From positions 39,758 through 103,757 of the forward strand of contig JAIDUB010000081.1 of NCBI GenBank assembly GCA_029060405.1: a stretch of 64,000 nt of DNA. The letters are read 5' to 3'. Numbering within the stretch: the first letter of the stretch is position 1; each line of letters opens with the position of its first letter. Below are positions 9,125 to 18,654 of this stretch, one piece after another. The notes below the pieces were generated by a model. That model was not told where the DNA came from. It ran no database searches and worked only from the letters and a program-made list of their open reading frames with translations. The position numbers and the translations under genes are program-made. This DNA is from Duncaniella sp. (GTDB lineage: Bacteria > Bacteroidota > Bacteroidia > Bacteroidales > Muribaculaceae).

Positions 9125-9654
9125 CGGTTATCTCCTTTCTCCTGAGAATCGTCGCGCAGATATATGCGTATCGTCTCCACATCGTAGTTGGTGATGAGCG
9201 GATCAACAAGCTCCACGCGCTCTATCACGCGGGTGGTATATTCGAGATTGTCGATGTGGTAGCGGTACATCGCCCCGCAGTCTTCCGAGGCAAACCAAGG
9301 TGTGGCCGTGTATTCCATCGTGATCTCATCCACTGCCACCGCATCGGGGGCGGAAGCATCGCCGGCAGTGAACGAAAGCACATAGGTGGTCACATTATCG
9401 CGTGAGCGCAGCGGCATATATATCTGGCTCAGAGTCATGGCGGGAGTGTAGAGCAGCGAGTCGCCGGGAGCGCCGAGCCCCATCACCGAGAGCCCTGTGA
9501 CCGAAACGGCCTTTTCGGTGGAGGCGGAGTAAAAGCCTGCCAGCGGCAACGAGTTACGGTTGCCGATGCATCCTGTAGCGTCACATGCGGTAAGCATCAT
9601 GGCTGCCGCTGCGGCGGCTAAAAATATGCGAAATATTGTCAGAATTTTCCCCAT
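9121..9654 (-). CDS. DUF6452 lipoprotein
   Basis: This lipoprotein of 177 residues has a lipobox LTAC (Cys about 24), followed by beta-strand segments that fit DUF6452. The segments LSQIYMPLRSRDNVTTYVLS and SEDCGAMYRYHID are typical, as I recall. It is paired with the DUF6048 barrel protein, so the two may act together in the outer membrane (inference from context). Its 5' end overlaps the nitroreductase gene by 16 bases. Confidence 0.8.
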   Translation of the reverse strand: MGKILTIFRIFLAAAAAAMMLTACDATGCIGNRNSLPLAGFYSASTEKAVSVTGLSVMGLGAPGDSLLYTPAMTLSQIYMPLRSRDNVTTYVLSFTAGDASAPDAVAVDEITMEYTATPWFASEDCGAMYRYHIDNLEYTTRVIERVELVDPLITNYDVETIRIYLRDDSQEKGDNR

Positions 9655-10178
9655 CTGAGGATTTCGGTTAGGTTTTTACGTTTCTTGGGGGTGGGAGTGA
9701 GGTCATCGGCGGGATAGCCTAAAGGTATAATGGCGACAGGCTCAATGCCTTCAGGCATGTTGAACGCTTCAGCCACTGAAGCGGCATCGAAGTTGCATAC
9801 CCAGCAAGTGGCGAGGCCGAGAGAGGTCGCGGCCAGACACAGGTGCTCGACCGCGATGGCTACGTCTACGTCGGTATGATCCTTGCCGTCGGCTGGACGA
9901 TGCCAAGCCTCGGAGTGGATACCGCATGCCACTATGTAGACCGGCGCCGTCGCAAACCATTCGCGGGGATAGCTTGCAGCCACAGCCTGCCGCAGCCCGG
10001 GAGTATCGGCGACCGCGAATATCCACGGCTGACGGTTGCATGCCGAGGGCGCGAGGCGGGCGGCATCCACTATCGAGAGCAACAGCGAAGGCTCTACCTC
10101 ATCGGGCTTATAGCTGCGGCATGAGAAGCGATCTTCGCTCAGTGAATAAAATCGCGGGTAGGTATCGAGTCGTGTCAT
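9639..10178 (-). CDS. Nitroreductase-family flavoprotein
   Basis: This FMN-binding oxidoreductase has 179 residues. The phosphate- and flavin-contacting segments SCRSYKPDEV (19-28) and APSACNRQPW are clear, as is GLATCWVCNF. Such enzymes reduce nitro groups, quinones or flavins with NAD(P)H; the natural substrate is not readable. It shares one base with the GT2 gene upstream and overlaps the DUF6452 gene downstream. Confidence 0.9.
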   Translation of the reverse strand: MTRLDTYPRFYSLSEDRFSCRSYKPDEVEPSLLLSIVDAARLAPSACNRQPWIFAVADTPGLRQAVAASYPREWFATAPVYIVACGIHSEAWHRPADGKDHTDVDVAIAVEHLCLAATSLGLATCWVCNFDAASVAEAFNMPEGIEPVAIIPLGYPADDLTPTPKKRKNLTEILRWGKF

Positions 10179-11128
10179 CAGATTTCTTCCTTGATTTCGT
10201 ATTTGTTGCGGTCAGTGGAGTTGCGCACCACGAGCTCGCCTATGAAACCGCTCAAAAACAGCTGTGTGCCGAGTATCATCATGGTGAGCGCGATATAGAA
10301 GTAGGGCGAGTCGGTGACGAGGATATAGGGCTGGCCCGAGTACATGTGGTAAAGCTTCATGGCTCCTACGGTGACGATGGCGATGAAACCTATGATGAAC
10401 ATAAGCGATCCGAGCAGACCGAAGAAGTGCATGGGCTTTGCTCCGAACTTGCCGGTGAACCAGAGCGTGGCAAGATCGAGATAACCGTTGACAAACCGGT
10501 CGAGGCCGAATTTCGTCGAGCCGTATTTGCGTGCCTGATGATGAACCACCTTCTCGCCTATGCGCGAGAATCCGGCGTTTTTGGCCAGATAGGGGATGTA
10601 GCGGTGCATGTCACCGTATACCTCAATGTGCTTCACAACCTCGTTACGGTAAGCCTTGAGGCCGCAGTTGAAGTCATGGAGATTCTTTATTCCCGACACG
10701 AGGCGGGCGGTGGCGTTGAAAAGCTTTGTGGGGATGGTCTTCGACAACGGATCATAGCGCTTCTGCTTCCAGCCCGACACGAGGTCGTAGCCATCGGCCG
10801 TGATCATACGGTAAAGCTCGGGTATCTCGTCGGGACTGTCCTGAAGGTCGGCGTCCATAGTGATCACCACGTCGCCCTGCGCGCGTGTAAAGCCGGTGTG
10901 AAGGGCGGGTGACTTACCGTAATTGCGGCGGAAGCGCACTCCCTTCATGGCGGGATTGCTTTGCGACAGCGAGGTTATAACATCCCACGAGCGGTCAGTG
11001 GAGCCGTCGTCGATAAACAGCACCTCATAGCTGAATCCGTTTTCATCCATCACTCGCTCAATCCACTGAGCGAGTTCGGGAAGCGATTCCTCTTCGTTGT
11101 ATAATGGTATGATTACTGATATATCCAT
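10178..11128 (-). CDS. Family 2 glycosyltransferase, polyprenyl-phosphate sugar type
   Basis: This protein of 316 residues has a GT-A fold: IIPLYNEEESLPE at the start, IDDGSTDRSWD, and the metal-binding DADLQD. Two C-terminal membrane helices follow (about 230-300), separated by a short loop. This is the DPM1/ArnC-like arrangement that transfers a sugar to undecaprenyl or dolichyl phosphate on the inner membrane. Acceptor and sugar are unknown. The DUF4199 membrane protein sits 10 bases upstream. Confidence 0.9.
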   Translation of the reverse strand: MDISVIIPLYNEEESLPELAQWIERVMDENGFSYEVLFIDDGSTDRSWDVITSLSQSNPAMKGVRFRRNYGKSPALHTGFTRAQGDVVITMDADLQDSPDEIPELYRMITADGYDLVSGWKQKRYDPLSKTIPTKLFNATARLVSGIKNLHDFNCGLKAYRNEVVKHIEVYGDMHRYIPYLAKNAGFSRIGEKVVHHQARKYGSTKFGLDRFVNGYLDLATLWFTGKFGAKPMHFFGLLGSLMFIIGFIAIVTVGAMKLYHMYSGQPYILVTDSPYFYIALTMMILGTQLFLSGFIGELVVRNSTDRNKYEIKEEI

Positions 11129-11138
11129 GATAAGAGAG

Positions 11139-11663
11139 TTATTTCGATCGTTTGCCTAAAAATGAGATTATACCGCTGAGCACCATCGAGAGCAGCGAAC
11201 CTGATACTATGCCCATCAATATGAATTCTATCACCATGTCAATGGCGCGCGGCACCATTCCTGAGTCGAGAATCTGCCGGGCCATATCCTTCGACTGCCG
11301 GAGAAACTCGGTGGTGCTGTCGATTTTCAGCTCGGCCAGATATTCGAGCTGCGATGTGAAGAAGTCGGGGTTGATCCACCGGAGGTAAATGAACAGCATC
11401 GCGCAGGCGATAGTGCTTCCGCAGGCAAATATCACAAGCCCCTGCATCCACAGCATGGAGAAACTCGATGCGTTGCCGAGACGGGCGGCATAGCGCTTCA
11501 TCATCATGAAAATCACCACGGGTACCCCCGCCATCATTATCAATGCCGGGAATCCCAGCAGCGGAAACTGTTGCGACAGCACCGTGGCATAGAAAAGCAC
11601 GGTGAGATATATTCCGAAAATCAGGCCGTCCTCGGCTCCGCGACGGTAGGGTGACTGGATCAT
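11139..11663 (-). CDS. DUF4199 membrane protein
   Basis: This inner-membrane protein of 174 residues has four predicted spans: two near the N-terminus, one in the middle and one at the end. The layout and the segment GIYLTVLFYATVLSQ fit DUF4199. It often precedes a family 2 glycosyltransferase in Bacteroidota, as here. It is the first gene of the minus-strand run and has a promoter about 60 bases upstream. Confidence 0.8.
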   Translation of the reverse strand: MIQSPYRRGAEDGLIFGIYLTVLFYATVLSQQFPLLGFPALIMMAGVPVVIFMMMKRYAARLGNASSFSMLWMQGLVIFACGSTIACAMLFIYLRWINPDFFTSQLEYLAELKIDSTTEFLRQSKDMARQILDSGMVPRAIDMVIEFILMGIVSGSLLSMVLSGIISFLGKRSK

Positions 11664-11723
11664 TGTGATGGTGATGATGAACTTGGTTTACGCACTCGCG
11701 CGCGTCGTGCGCGAATTAATGTG

Positions 11724-11731
11724 CAAAGTTA
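11724..11731 (-). promoter_or_regulatory. Putative promoter -7 box of the DUF4199 operon
   Basis: Read on the minus strand, 11731-11724 is TAACTTTG, a perfect Bacteroidota -7 element. A TTGC lies about 20 bases upstream in place of TTTG. Confidence 0.55.
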
Positions 11732-11823
11732 CAAAAAATCCCCGGTTAAAGCAAGGGAAAATTTTGCCTCCGGTTTTTGGTTTCTGCCTCTCTCCTGATA
11801 TAATGAGTATCAGAAAAATTCCA

Positions 11824-11831
11824 TAACTTTG
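11824..11831 (+). promoter_or_regulatory. Putative -7 box of the beta-barrel receptor gene
   Basis: TAACTTTG at 11824-11831 fits the -7 consensus and lies 67 bases before the start codon. No exact TTTG is found at the expected -33 distance, so a different sigma factor or an activator is possible. Confidence 0.45.
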
Positions 11832-11897
11832 CGTCGGAAAGATCGCGACATCTCCATAATAATTTTGTGACATAAGTTTTAATCATACACTCTGAAT

Positions 11898-14192
11898 ATG
11901 AAACATCTGACAATCTTAATACTTTCATTGATCAGCCTGCTGCCCGTGGTCAGCGCCCGGACAATTCAAGGTGTTGTGCTTTCGGCAAGCGATTCCACCG
12001 CTGTAGTTGGGGCTGAATGCAGGCTTATGACCGATGGAAAACTTATAACCGGAACAACTGTAGGTGAGAGCGGCAATTTCTCGGTAGAGATCTCTGATAA
12101 ATCGGTCCTTGAGCTCAATGTTTACATGGCGGGATTTTCATCTACCGACATAATTATTGAATCAGGCAGTAAAAATCTCAATCTCGGTACGATATATCTT
12201 GATAAAGGGGTATTTCTTGATGGGGTTACAGTAACGGGCAATTCGGTAACATACTCTAAAGGGCGAATGATTATCTATCCTTCTGATGCGGTTGTAAAAG
12301 CTTCGGCAACCACAATAAGCTTGTTTCAGAAATTGCCTCTTGCCGGTCTGCAGGCCAATCCTATAACCCGGAGCATATCGGTCGACGGAGGCTCGCCAGT
12401 AATTCTCATAAACGGAGTGCCTTCGTCGATCGACGATGTTAATGCGCTGCAATCTAAAGATATTGAGAAAATCGAGTTTTCAAGATTCACGCCTGCCCGG
12501 TATGCTGATTCCGGCAACTCCGGCTTTATCAATATCACATTGAAAAAGCGGAATGACGGTGGCCAAATATATGCATGGGGACGTAGTGCTGTGACGACCG
12601 CTTTCGTCGACGCCAATATCAGGGCTTCATATCATCAAGGAGCTTCGCAGATTTCCTTGCAATATCTCCCGTCGTGGAGAAATTATCAGCAAGTATATGA
12701 TAATACCATCGAAAGTTATATAGGCGAAGATTTTCGGGTAAATCTTGAAGAGCATGACCGAAATCCCTTTAATTATCATTATCATCAGTTGAAGCTGAAA
12801 TATGATTATAGTCCGAGTGTAAAGACGTTGTTTTCCGCTACGTTCAGTGCTACGCCTACGTGTAACAAAAGCCGCTCTATAGCCTATACGATCGACTCGG
12901 AGCTTGGCGTATACGAACACAATAACTTGACAACAAGCAAAGACTTTACTCCGTCGCTTGATTTATTCTGGCGACAGGACTTTAATGAAAAGAATACTTT
13001 GGAGGTGGAAGTTGTAGGTACATTGAGTTCAAGTGATTATCGTCGCGACAATAATTATATTTTCTCAGATCAAAGCGATGATTCATATATTATGAATGTC
13101 GACAGTCGCCGCCGCTCACTGATTTCTGAGGTGAGCTATATTCACACATTCAGTGAAAAGACTTCTCTTTCAGCAGGACTCCAAAATACTGTATCACATA
13201 GCACAAACAGATACCTGACCTCGGATGATAAACCCGTACTAACTGAAAATAATAATTACGCCTATGTCCGTCTGGGGCAGAGGGTAGGTAAGTGCTATAT
13301 AGCTTTGTCGACAGGGGCAAAGATGTTCTGGATAAAAAATGACCTGAACAAACGCAATTTTATTAGAAACCTTTCGAGCGCGCAGTTGTCGTGGAATATC
13401 AGCAATAGCTGGAGCCTGCAGGGGTCGTTCCGATATTCACCGTCAATCCCGTCGCTTACAGCACTCACTGATTATCCACAGCAAACCACCCCTTATCTAA
13501 TCTCAAATGGTAATCCGGAATTGAAGGTAGCCGATAATTTTTTATACATCATAGGAGTGGATTACACTTATAAAAAGTTCACAGCTTCTTTCCAATCGGC
13601 GTATTCCGATGTCGATAACAGCGTAATCAGCGACGTGTCTTATCTGGGGAACGGATTGTTTCTGTCGCAGTCGGTCAACGCGAAATACCGCCGCGCTTTT
13701 CAGAATGATCTTACCTTGAGTCTGAGCGATATTCATGGATTCGGAGCAAATCTATACATGAGTCTCACTCATTATCAATCGGCAGGCGTAAATTGGAGTC
13801 ATAAGCTTACCTCTTTTGATGGAAGCATTACGCTCTGGTGGAATAAAGGCCCATACACAATTTCATATTGGCGAAAATTGCCCGGCAAATACCTCTCAGG
13901 TAATTATGTAGGTAAAGATGAAAATGGAGATGCACTGCAGCTGGAGTGGCAGCCGAATAAACATTGGACGATCGGTGCATCATGGATGTATATGTTTGAC
14001 AGGAAGGGCACGCGCTATCCGGCGTGGGATTATTCAGCTGTAAATCCCTCGTATCGCGAGCGCTATATAAAAGATAACGGTAATATGGTGGTCATCTCAG
14101 TGAGCTATTCAGCTGATTTTGGATCAATATTCCGCACCGCCCGCCGCAATCTGAATAATACCGACAATGGTTCCTCTCTGCTAAAATTATAA
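11898..14192 (+). CDS. Outer-membrane beta-barrel receptor-like protein with an N-terminal CarboxypepD-like domain
   Basis: This protein of 764 residues has a signal peptide ending at VVSA. A carboxypeptidase-regulatory-like beta-sandwich follows (about 22-105), then a plug-like region (about 110-215, with SVDGGSPVILINGVPSS and IEKIEF), then a long barrel to the C-terminus. This fits the TonB-receptor-related 'outer membrane beta-barrel family' of Bacteroidota. No SusD-like partner lies beside it, so it is not a standard SusC/D pair. Base composition is more AT-rich than the neighbours. The ligand is unknown. Confidence 0.85.
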   Translation: MKHLTILILSLISLLPVVSARTIQGVVLSASDSTAVVGAECRLMTDGKLITGTTVGESGNFSVEISDKSVLELNVYMAGFSSTDIIIESGSKNLNLGTIYLDKGVFLDGVTVTGNSVTYSKGRMIIYPSDAVVKASATTISLFQKLPLAGLQANPITRSISVDGGSPVILINGVPSSIDDVNALQSKDIEKIEFSRFTPARYADSGNSGFINITLKKRNDGGQIYAWGRSAVTTAFVDANIRASYHQGASQISLQYLPSWRNYQQVYDNTIESYIGEDFRVNLEEHDRNPFNYHYHQLKLKYDYSPSVKTLFSATFSATPTCNKSRSIAYTIDSELGVYEHNNLTTSKDFTPSLDLFWRQDFNEKNTLEVEVVGTLSSSDYRRDNNYIFSDQSDDSYIMNVDSRRRSLISEVSYIHTFSEKTSLSAGLQNTVSHSTNRYLTSDDKPVLTENNNYAYVRLGQRVGKCYIALSTGAKMFWIKNDLNKRNFIRNLSSAQLSWNISNSWSLQGSFRYSPSIPSLTALTDYPQQTTPYLISNGNPELKVADNFLYIIGVDYTYKKFTASFQSAYSDVDNSVISDVSYLGNGLFLSQSVNAKYRRAFQNDLTLSLSDIHGFGANLYMSLTHYQSAGVNWSHKLTSFDGSITLWWNKGPYTISYWRKLPGKYLSGNYVGKDENGDALQLEWQPNKHWTIGASWMYMFDRKGTRYPAWDYSAVNPSYRERYIKDNGNMVVISVSYSADFGSIFRTARRNLNNTDNGSSLLKL

Positions 14193-14241
14193 TTATCTGT
14201 GTAAATACGCGCATTACTTGGAGGATTTGTGTTCTTTAAAT

Positions 14242-14272
14242 TTTGAAATTGGCGGGAAATTTCGTATCTTTG
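14242..14272 (+). promoter_or_regulatory. thrS operon promoter (TTTG-N19-TATCTTTG)
   Basis: TTTG at 14242-14245 and TATCTTTG at 14265-14272 are exactly 19 bases apart, an ideal Bacteroidota promoter. The leader to the thrS ATG is about 55 bases and contains a small stem, gggcc (14291-14295) with ggccc (14304-14308). Confidence 0.75.
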
Positions 14273-14333
14273 CCCGCTGAAAAAATAACAGGGCCGTCCG
14301 TATGGCCCGACAAACTTAATCGAAAATATACCA

Positions 14334-16271
14334 ATGATTAAAATCACTTTCCCTGACGGCAGTGTGCGCGAATATGAAAAAGGCGTCACTCCGTTGCAGA
14401 TAGCCGAAAGTCTCAGCGCTCAGCTCGCCCGCGACGTACTTGCCGCATCGGTCAACTCTCAGGAGTGGGACGTAAGCCGTCCTATCGAGGAGGATGCCGA
14501 GGTGCGCCTCTACAAGTGGGACGATCCCGAGGGCAAGCACGCCTTCTGGCACTCGAGCGCCCACCTTCTCGCCGAGGCTCTTCAGGAGCTTTTCCCCGGC
14601 GTGAAATTCGGTATCGGTCCGGCAATCGAGAATGGTTTCTACTATGATATCGACCCGGGCGAACACTCGATCACCGCGGCCGACTTCCCCCGCATCGAGA
14701 AGAAGATGCTTGAACTGGCCCAGAAGAAAAATGCCATCGTGCGCGAGGATATCTCCAAGGCCGATGCCATGAAGCTCTTCGGCGACCGTGGCGAGGAATA
14801 TAAATGTGAACTTATCTCGGAACTCGAGGACGGACATATCACCACATATACTCAGGGTGCGTTTACCGACCTCTGCCGTGGCCCTCATATCGCCAATACC
14901 GCTCCCATCAAGGCTGTGAAAATCACTTCGCTGGCCGGCGCGTTCTGGCGCGGCGACGAGAAGAGAAAGCAGCTCGTGCGCGTCTACGGTATCACTTTTC
15001 CCAAGAAGAAGATGCTCGACGAGTATCTGGCGCTTCTCGAGGAAGCCAAGAAGCGTGACCACCGCAAACTGGGTAAGGAAATGGAGCTCTTCGCATTCTC
15101 GCAGAATGTAGGTGCCGGTCTGCCTCTGTGGCTTCCGAAAGGCACGGCGCTCCGTGACCGTCTGGAACAGTTCCTCCGCAAGATTCAGAAGCAGTATGGT
15201 TACCAGCAGGTGATCACTCCCCATATCGGTAACAAGAATCTTTATGTCACCTCGGGCCACTATGCCAAGTATGGCAAGGATTCTTTCCAGCCCATCCACA
15301 CCCCCGAGGAAGGCGAGGAGTATCTGCTCAAACCCATGAACTGTCCTCACCACTGCGAGATATTCCGCGCCCTGCCCCGCAGCTACCGCGATCTGCCCCT
15401 GCGCCTTGCCGAGTTCGGCACGGTATACCGCTACGAGCAGTCGGGTGAGCTCCACGGCCTGACCCGTGTGCGCGGTTTCACGCAGGACGACGCTCACATA
15501 TACTGCGCTCCCGATCAGATCAAGGGTGAGTTCCTGAAGGTGATGGATATTATCTTCTACATCTTCAAGGCTCTGAAATTTGAAAACTTCGAGGCTCAGA
15601 TTTCACTCCGCGATCCCGCCCATAAGGAAAAATACATAGGCAGCGACGAAAACTGGCATCTCGCCGAGCAGGCCATCATAGAGGCCTGCGAGGAAAAGGG
15701 ACTTAAAGCACGCACCGAACTGGGTGAAGCTGCATTCTACGGTCCCAAGCTCGACTTTATGGTCAAGGATGCACTCGGCCGCCGCTGGCAGCTCGGAACT
15801 ATTCAGGTTGACTACAACCTGCCCGAGCGCTTCGAGCTCGAATATACCGGCAGCGACAATGCCAAGCATCGTCCCGTGATGATTCACCGCGCGCCTTTCG
15901 GCTCCATGGAACGTTTCGTGGCAGTGCTTCTGGAGCATACCGCCGGCCGCTTCCCCCTGTGGCTCGCCCCCGATCAGGTGGCAGTGCTTCCCATCTCGGA
16001 GAAGTTCAACGACTATGCCGCACATGTAGCCGCCGAACTCGCGAAGAGCGATATCCGTGCCGTGGTCGATGACCGAAACGAGAAAATCGGAAAGAAAATC
16101 CGCGACAACGAGCTGAAAAGAATCCCCTATATGCTCATCGTGGGTGAAAAAGAAGCAGAAAATGGTGAAGTTTCTGTAAGAAAACAGGGCGAAGGTGATA
16201 AAGGTTCGATGAAAATTACTACCTTTGCAGACGAATTGGCCAGCGAAGTCAATCAAATGATTAATCAATAA
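14334..16271 (+). CDS. thrS: Threonyl-tRNA synthetase
   Basis: This class II synthetase of 645 residues charges tRNA-Thr. The order is a TGS domain (1-60); the second editing domain with [11 protein letters not shown] (the HxxxH metal site) and CRGPHI; the catalytic core with [10 protein letters not shown] (zinc-ligand Cys and motif 2 region) and [20 protein letters not shown]; and the C-terminal anticodon domain. It leads a translation operon with infC, rpmI and rplT. The short leader with one hairpin lacks the long tRNA-mimicking operator known in enterobacteria. Confidence 0.97.
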   Translation: MIKITFPDGSVREYEKGVTPLQIAESLSAQLARDVLAASVNSQEWDVSRPIEEDAEVRLYKWDDPEGKHAFWHSSAHLLAEALQELFPGVKFGIGPAIENGFYYDIDPGEHSITAADFPRIEKKMLELAQKKNAIVREDISKADAMKLFGDRGEEYKCELISELEDGHITTYTQGAFTDLCRGPHIANTAPIKAVKITSLAGAFWRGDEKRKQLVRVYGITFPKKKMLDEYLALLEEAKKRDHRKLGKEMELFAFSQNVGAGLPLWLPKGTALRDRLEQFLRKIQKQYGYQQVITPHIGNKNLYVTSGHYAKYGKDSFQPIHTPEEGEEYLLKPMNCPHHCEIFRALPRSYRDLPLRLAEFGTVYRYEQSGELHGLTRVRGFTQDDAHIYCAPDQIKGEFLKVMDIIFYIFKALKFENFEAQISLRDPAHKEKYIGSDENWHLAEQAIIEACEEKGLKARTELGEAAFYGPKLDFMVKDALGRRWQLGTIQVDYNLPERFELEYTGSDNAKHRPVMIHRAPFGSMERFVAVLLEHTAGRFPLWLAPDQVAVLPISEKFNDYAAHVAAELAKSDIRAVVDDRNEKIGKKIRDNELKRIPYMLIVGEKEAENGEVSVRKQGEGDKGSMKITTFADELASEVNQMINQ

Positions 16272-16280
16272 CCCCTCTGA

Positions 16281-16889
16281 ATGGAGAAAAAACCTTACAT
16301 GCCTCCGAGGCCCCGTCCCGCAGCAGCCGGTAATAATAACGGTGGCCAGCGCCGCGGAAACAATCCCGGCCGTCCTAACGACAAGGACCCCTACGCTATC
16401 AACGATCAGATACGCGCCCGTGAGGTGCGTCTGGTAGGCGATAATGTGGAGACAGGTATCTACACCATCCAGCAGGCTCGTGCCATCGCCGAGGAGCAGG
16501 GTCTTGACCTGATAGAGATATCGCCCAACGCCGCTCCCCCCGTGTGCAAGATCCTTGATTATCAGAAATTCCTCTACCAGCAGAAAAAGCGCGCCAAGGA
16601 GCAGAAAGCCAAGGCGACCAAGGTGGTGGTGAAGGAAATCAGATTCGGACCGCAGACCGACGATCATGACTATAACTTCAAGCTCAAGCATGCCATAGGC
16701 TTCCTTCAGGAAGGCGCGAAGGTGAAAGCTTACGTGTTTTTCAAAGGCCGCTCGATTCTGTTCAAGGAGCAGGGCGAGGTGCTTCTCCTCCGTTTCGCCA
16801 ACGATCTCGAGGAGTATGGCAAGGTCGACCAGATGCCGGTGCTCGAAGGAAAGCGCATGATCATCATGCTCAGCCCCAAGAAAAAATAA
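16281..16889 (+). CDS. infC: Translation initiation factor IF-3
   Basis: IF-3 binds the 30S subunit and checks start codon and initiator tRNA. This copy has 202 residues: a Pro/Gly/Asn-rich N-terminal tail (1-32), the N-domain ([16 protein letters not shown]), a lysine-rich linker and the C-domain ([20 protein letters not shown]). The apparent start is ATG, nine bases after the thrS stop; the rare AUU start used by enterobacterial infC for self-control is not used, though a later start inside the tail is possible. Confidence 0.95.
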   Translation: MEKKPYMPPRPRPAAAGNNNGGQRRGNNPGRPNDKDPYAINDQIRAREVRLVGDNVETGIYTIQQARAIAEEQGLDLIEISPNAAPPVCKILDYQKFLYQQKKRAKEQKAKATKVVVKEIRFGPQTDDHDYNFKLKHAIGFLQEGAKVKAYVFFKGRSILFKEQGEVLLLRFANDLEEYGKVDQMPVLEGKRMIIMLSPKKK

Positions 16890-16959
16890 CGAAATCCCGC
16901 TTCACGAGTTGACGCAGGAAATCAATATAACTCGAATTAAAATCTTAAAAAACTAAACA

Positions 16960-17157
16960 ATGCCCAAGATTAAGACTAACTCCGGTGCCAAAAAGAGGTT
17001 CGCCCTTACCGGATCAGGAAAGATTAAGAGAAAACATGCCTACAAGAGCCACATCCTTACCAAAAAGACCAAGAAGCAGAAGCGCAATCTTACCCATTTC
17101 GCTCTCGTTTCCGGTTCAAACGAGAAGGCCGTAAAGGAACTCCTCGCCATGAAGTAA
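16960..17157 (+). CDS. rpmI: Large-subunit ribosomal protein bL35
   Basis: This small basic protein of 65 residues has the typical start [14 protein letters not shown] and the lysine-rich centre [12 protein letters not shown]. It is a structural part of the 50S subunit. It sits in the conserved infC-rpmI-rplT order, 70 bases after infC. Confidence 0.97.
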   Translation: MPKIKTNSGAKKRFALTGSGKIKRKHAYKSHILTKKTKKQKRNLTHFALVSGSNEKAVKELLAMK

Positions 17158-17226
17158 GCCCGAGGCTTAAAAGCATATTTTTCCCGGATTAATTCGTGAT
17201 TTATAATTTCATTTTTTAACCGAATG

Positions 17227-17255
17227 GTCAGCACCCAAGTGCAAAAGCCGCTGAC
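17227..17255 (+). promoter_or_regulatory. Possible RNA structure in the rpmI-rplT spacer
   Basis: gtcagc (17227-17232) and gctgac (17250-17255) are complementary, and a competing stem gcac/gtgc (17231-17234, 17239-17242) lies inside. L20 represses its own operon in several bacteria by binding structured leader RNA, so this spacer is a candidate binding site. The assignment is inference from position only. Confidence 0.35.
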
Positions 17256-17275
17256 ATTCACAAATCATTACTTCA

Positions 17276-17623
17276 ATGCCAAGATCAGTAAATCATGTAG
17301 CTTCAAGAGCTCGCCGCAAGAAAATCCTTAAACTCACCCGTGGTTACTTCGGTTGTCGCCGCAATGTGTGGACCGTAGCCAAGAATACATGGGAAAAGGG
17401 TCTCACTTACGCCTACCGTGACCGCAAGGACAAAAAGCACAATTTCCGTGCTCTCTGGATTCAGCGTATCAATGCGGCTGCCCGTCTTGAGGACCTTTCT
17501 TATTCCAAGCTCATGGGTCTCATCCACAAGGCCGGTATCGAGATCAACCGTAAGGTGCTCGCCGACCTCGCCCTCAACAATCCCGCCGCTTTCAAGGCTA
17601 TCGTTGACAAGGTGAAGGCCTGA
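17276..17623 (+). CDS. rplT: Large-subunit ribosomal protein bL20
   Basis: This protein of 115 residues has the typical basic start [19 protein letters not shown] and core GYFGCRRN. It is needed early in 50S assembly and in other bacteria represses its own operon. It is the last gene of the thrS operon and is followed directly by a strong terminator. Confidence 0.97.
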   Translation: MPRSVNHVASRARRKKILKLTRGYFGCRRNVWTVAKNTWEKGLTYAYRDRKDKKHNFRALWIQRINAAARLEDLSYSKLMGLIHKAGIEINRKVLADLALNNPAAFKAIVDKVKA

Positions 17624-17657
17624 TCGCTTGATTTTTTACAATTTGATTTGAATTACA

Positions 17658-17698
17658 GGTTTCACTGCCCGAGATTGCAGTGAAACCTTTTCTCTTTT
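17658..17698 (+). terminator. Terminator of the thrS-infC-rpmI-rplT operon
   Basis: Perfect 11-base arms ggtttcactgc (17658-17668) and gcagtgaaacc (17677-17687) with an 8-base loop are followed by ttttctctttt. It ends three bases before the start codon chosen for the next gene. Confidence 0.9.
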
Positions 17699-17700
17699 AT

Positions 17701-18654
17701 ATGATTCCCAAAGCAATTTTGCCGCTCGCCCTTATGTTGCCGCCGGCTATGTTTCCGGCGGAATTACCCACGCAGTTCAACGGACTCGGCGGTGCCGCTC
17801 TCAGGGCTGCCGTCGCCGATGAATATGCCCCGTCATTACAGGTCAGTGAGGTGATTGACATGAGGGGTGGATGCGATATCACGAAGTATTTCGATCCGTT
17901 TGGCGGTGGGGTGGTCGACGCTACCGGATGGCATTACGGCATGATAGTTCCGGATGCGTGGATGGATGAGAAATCTCCCGTAGATATGTACAATCTGCTG
18001 ATGATCAGCGATGAGACGGCTGCCGCACGAAAAGATTATCCTTTAGGGACGGTTGAAAATCCGGTGTATGACAACAGGATATGGCGCGCGGGCACAACAG
18101 CAGTTGCCGGCTTGCCTATAGGATTTTACGAGCCTCCGGTGGATTATCGTGGTGATTTCGCACGTGTGTTTTTCTATTATGTGACTGTGCACTCGCCGTT
18201 AAGTCTTGCTCCGCGAGGATATACGATGCTCGACGGCACGGTTTATCCTGCTTTCACGCCCTATGGCATGGCTGTGCTTATGGATTATCATAGAAGTGAC
18301 CCTGTGAGTGAAGATGAGATGCGCCGCGTGGACATGATCGCATCCGTACAAGGCAACCGTAATCCATTCGTTGATTATCCCGTGCTTGCCGAGTATCTGT
18401 GGGGCGACAGGATGGATAAGTCAGTGGAGATTCCGGGTGAGGCGGTGCCTCTGCGGAGTACCTACAGAATTAGCGATGAACGCATAGACCTCGTAAGCAG
18501 CTATGTACCTGCCGACGCCGCGTGGACTGTCGACGGAAAAAGTATGAATGCTGCCTTTATTGTACCTGCGCGACTTGGTAAGGGAAAGCATCAGCTTCGT
18601 TATACGTCGCCCTCGGGAGCGGCTGGAATGCTCACCATTAATATCGTGGAATGA
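17701..18654 (+). CDS. Secreted endonuclease-I-like protein lacking the catalytic histidine
   Basis: This protein has 317 residues from the ATG at 17701; an upstream GTG at 17680 would lie inside the terminator stem. It has an N-terminal signal peptide. The body follows the Bacteroidales endonuclease I family: YPLGTV, DYRGDFARVFFYYVT, the DPVS segment, and QGNRNPFVDYP followed by LAEYLWGDR. At the active site, where I expect an EHxxP motif with the catalytic His, it reads GMIVP (about 80-84); the nearby DLHN-type site reads DMYN. Nuclease activity is therefore doubtful. A beta-rich tail of about 60 residues follows. The lipoprotein gene downstream overlaps its stop. Confidence 0.7.
   Translation: MIPKAILPLALMLPPAMFPAELPTQFNGLGGAALRAAVADEYAPSLQVSEVIDMRGGCDITKYFDPFGGGVVDATGWHYGMIVPDAWMDEKSPVDMYNLLMISDETAAARKDYPLGTVENPVYDNRIWRAGTTAVAGLPIGFYEPPVDYRGDFARVFFYYVTVHSPLSLAPRGYTMLDGTVYPAFTPYGMAVLMDYHRSDPVSEDEMRRVDMIASVQGNRNPFVDYPVLAEYLWGDRMDKSVEIPGEAVPLRSTYRISDERIDLVSSYVPADAAWTVDGKSMNAAFIVPARLGKGKHQLRYTSPSGAAGMLTINIVE

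Noticed and set aside
9926..10912. Plus-strand open frame of about 330 codons across the nitroreductase and GT2 genes
   Set aside because: Both minus-strand genes have clear catalytic motifs; the plus-strand product has none and looks like random reading of the complement.
14316..15497. Long minus-strand open frame (about 390 codons) inside thrS
   Set aside because: It lies antisense to a certain gene, its composition is the mirror of GC-biased codons, and it shows no known domain. Similar antisense frames in ileS (1349-2275) and the thrS/infC region (15603-16691) were rejected for the same reason.
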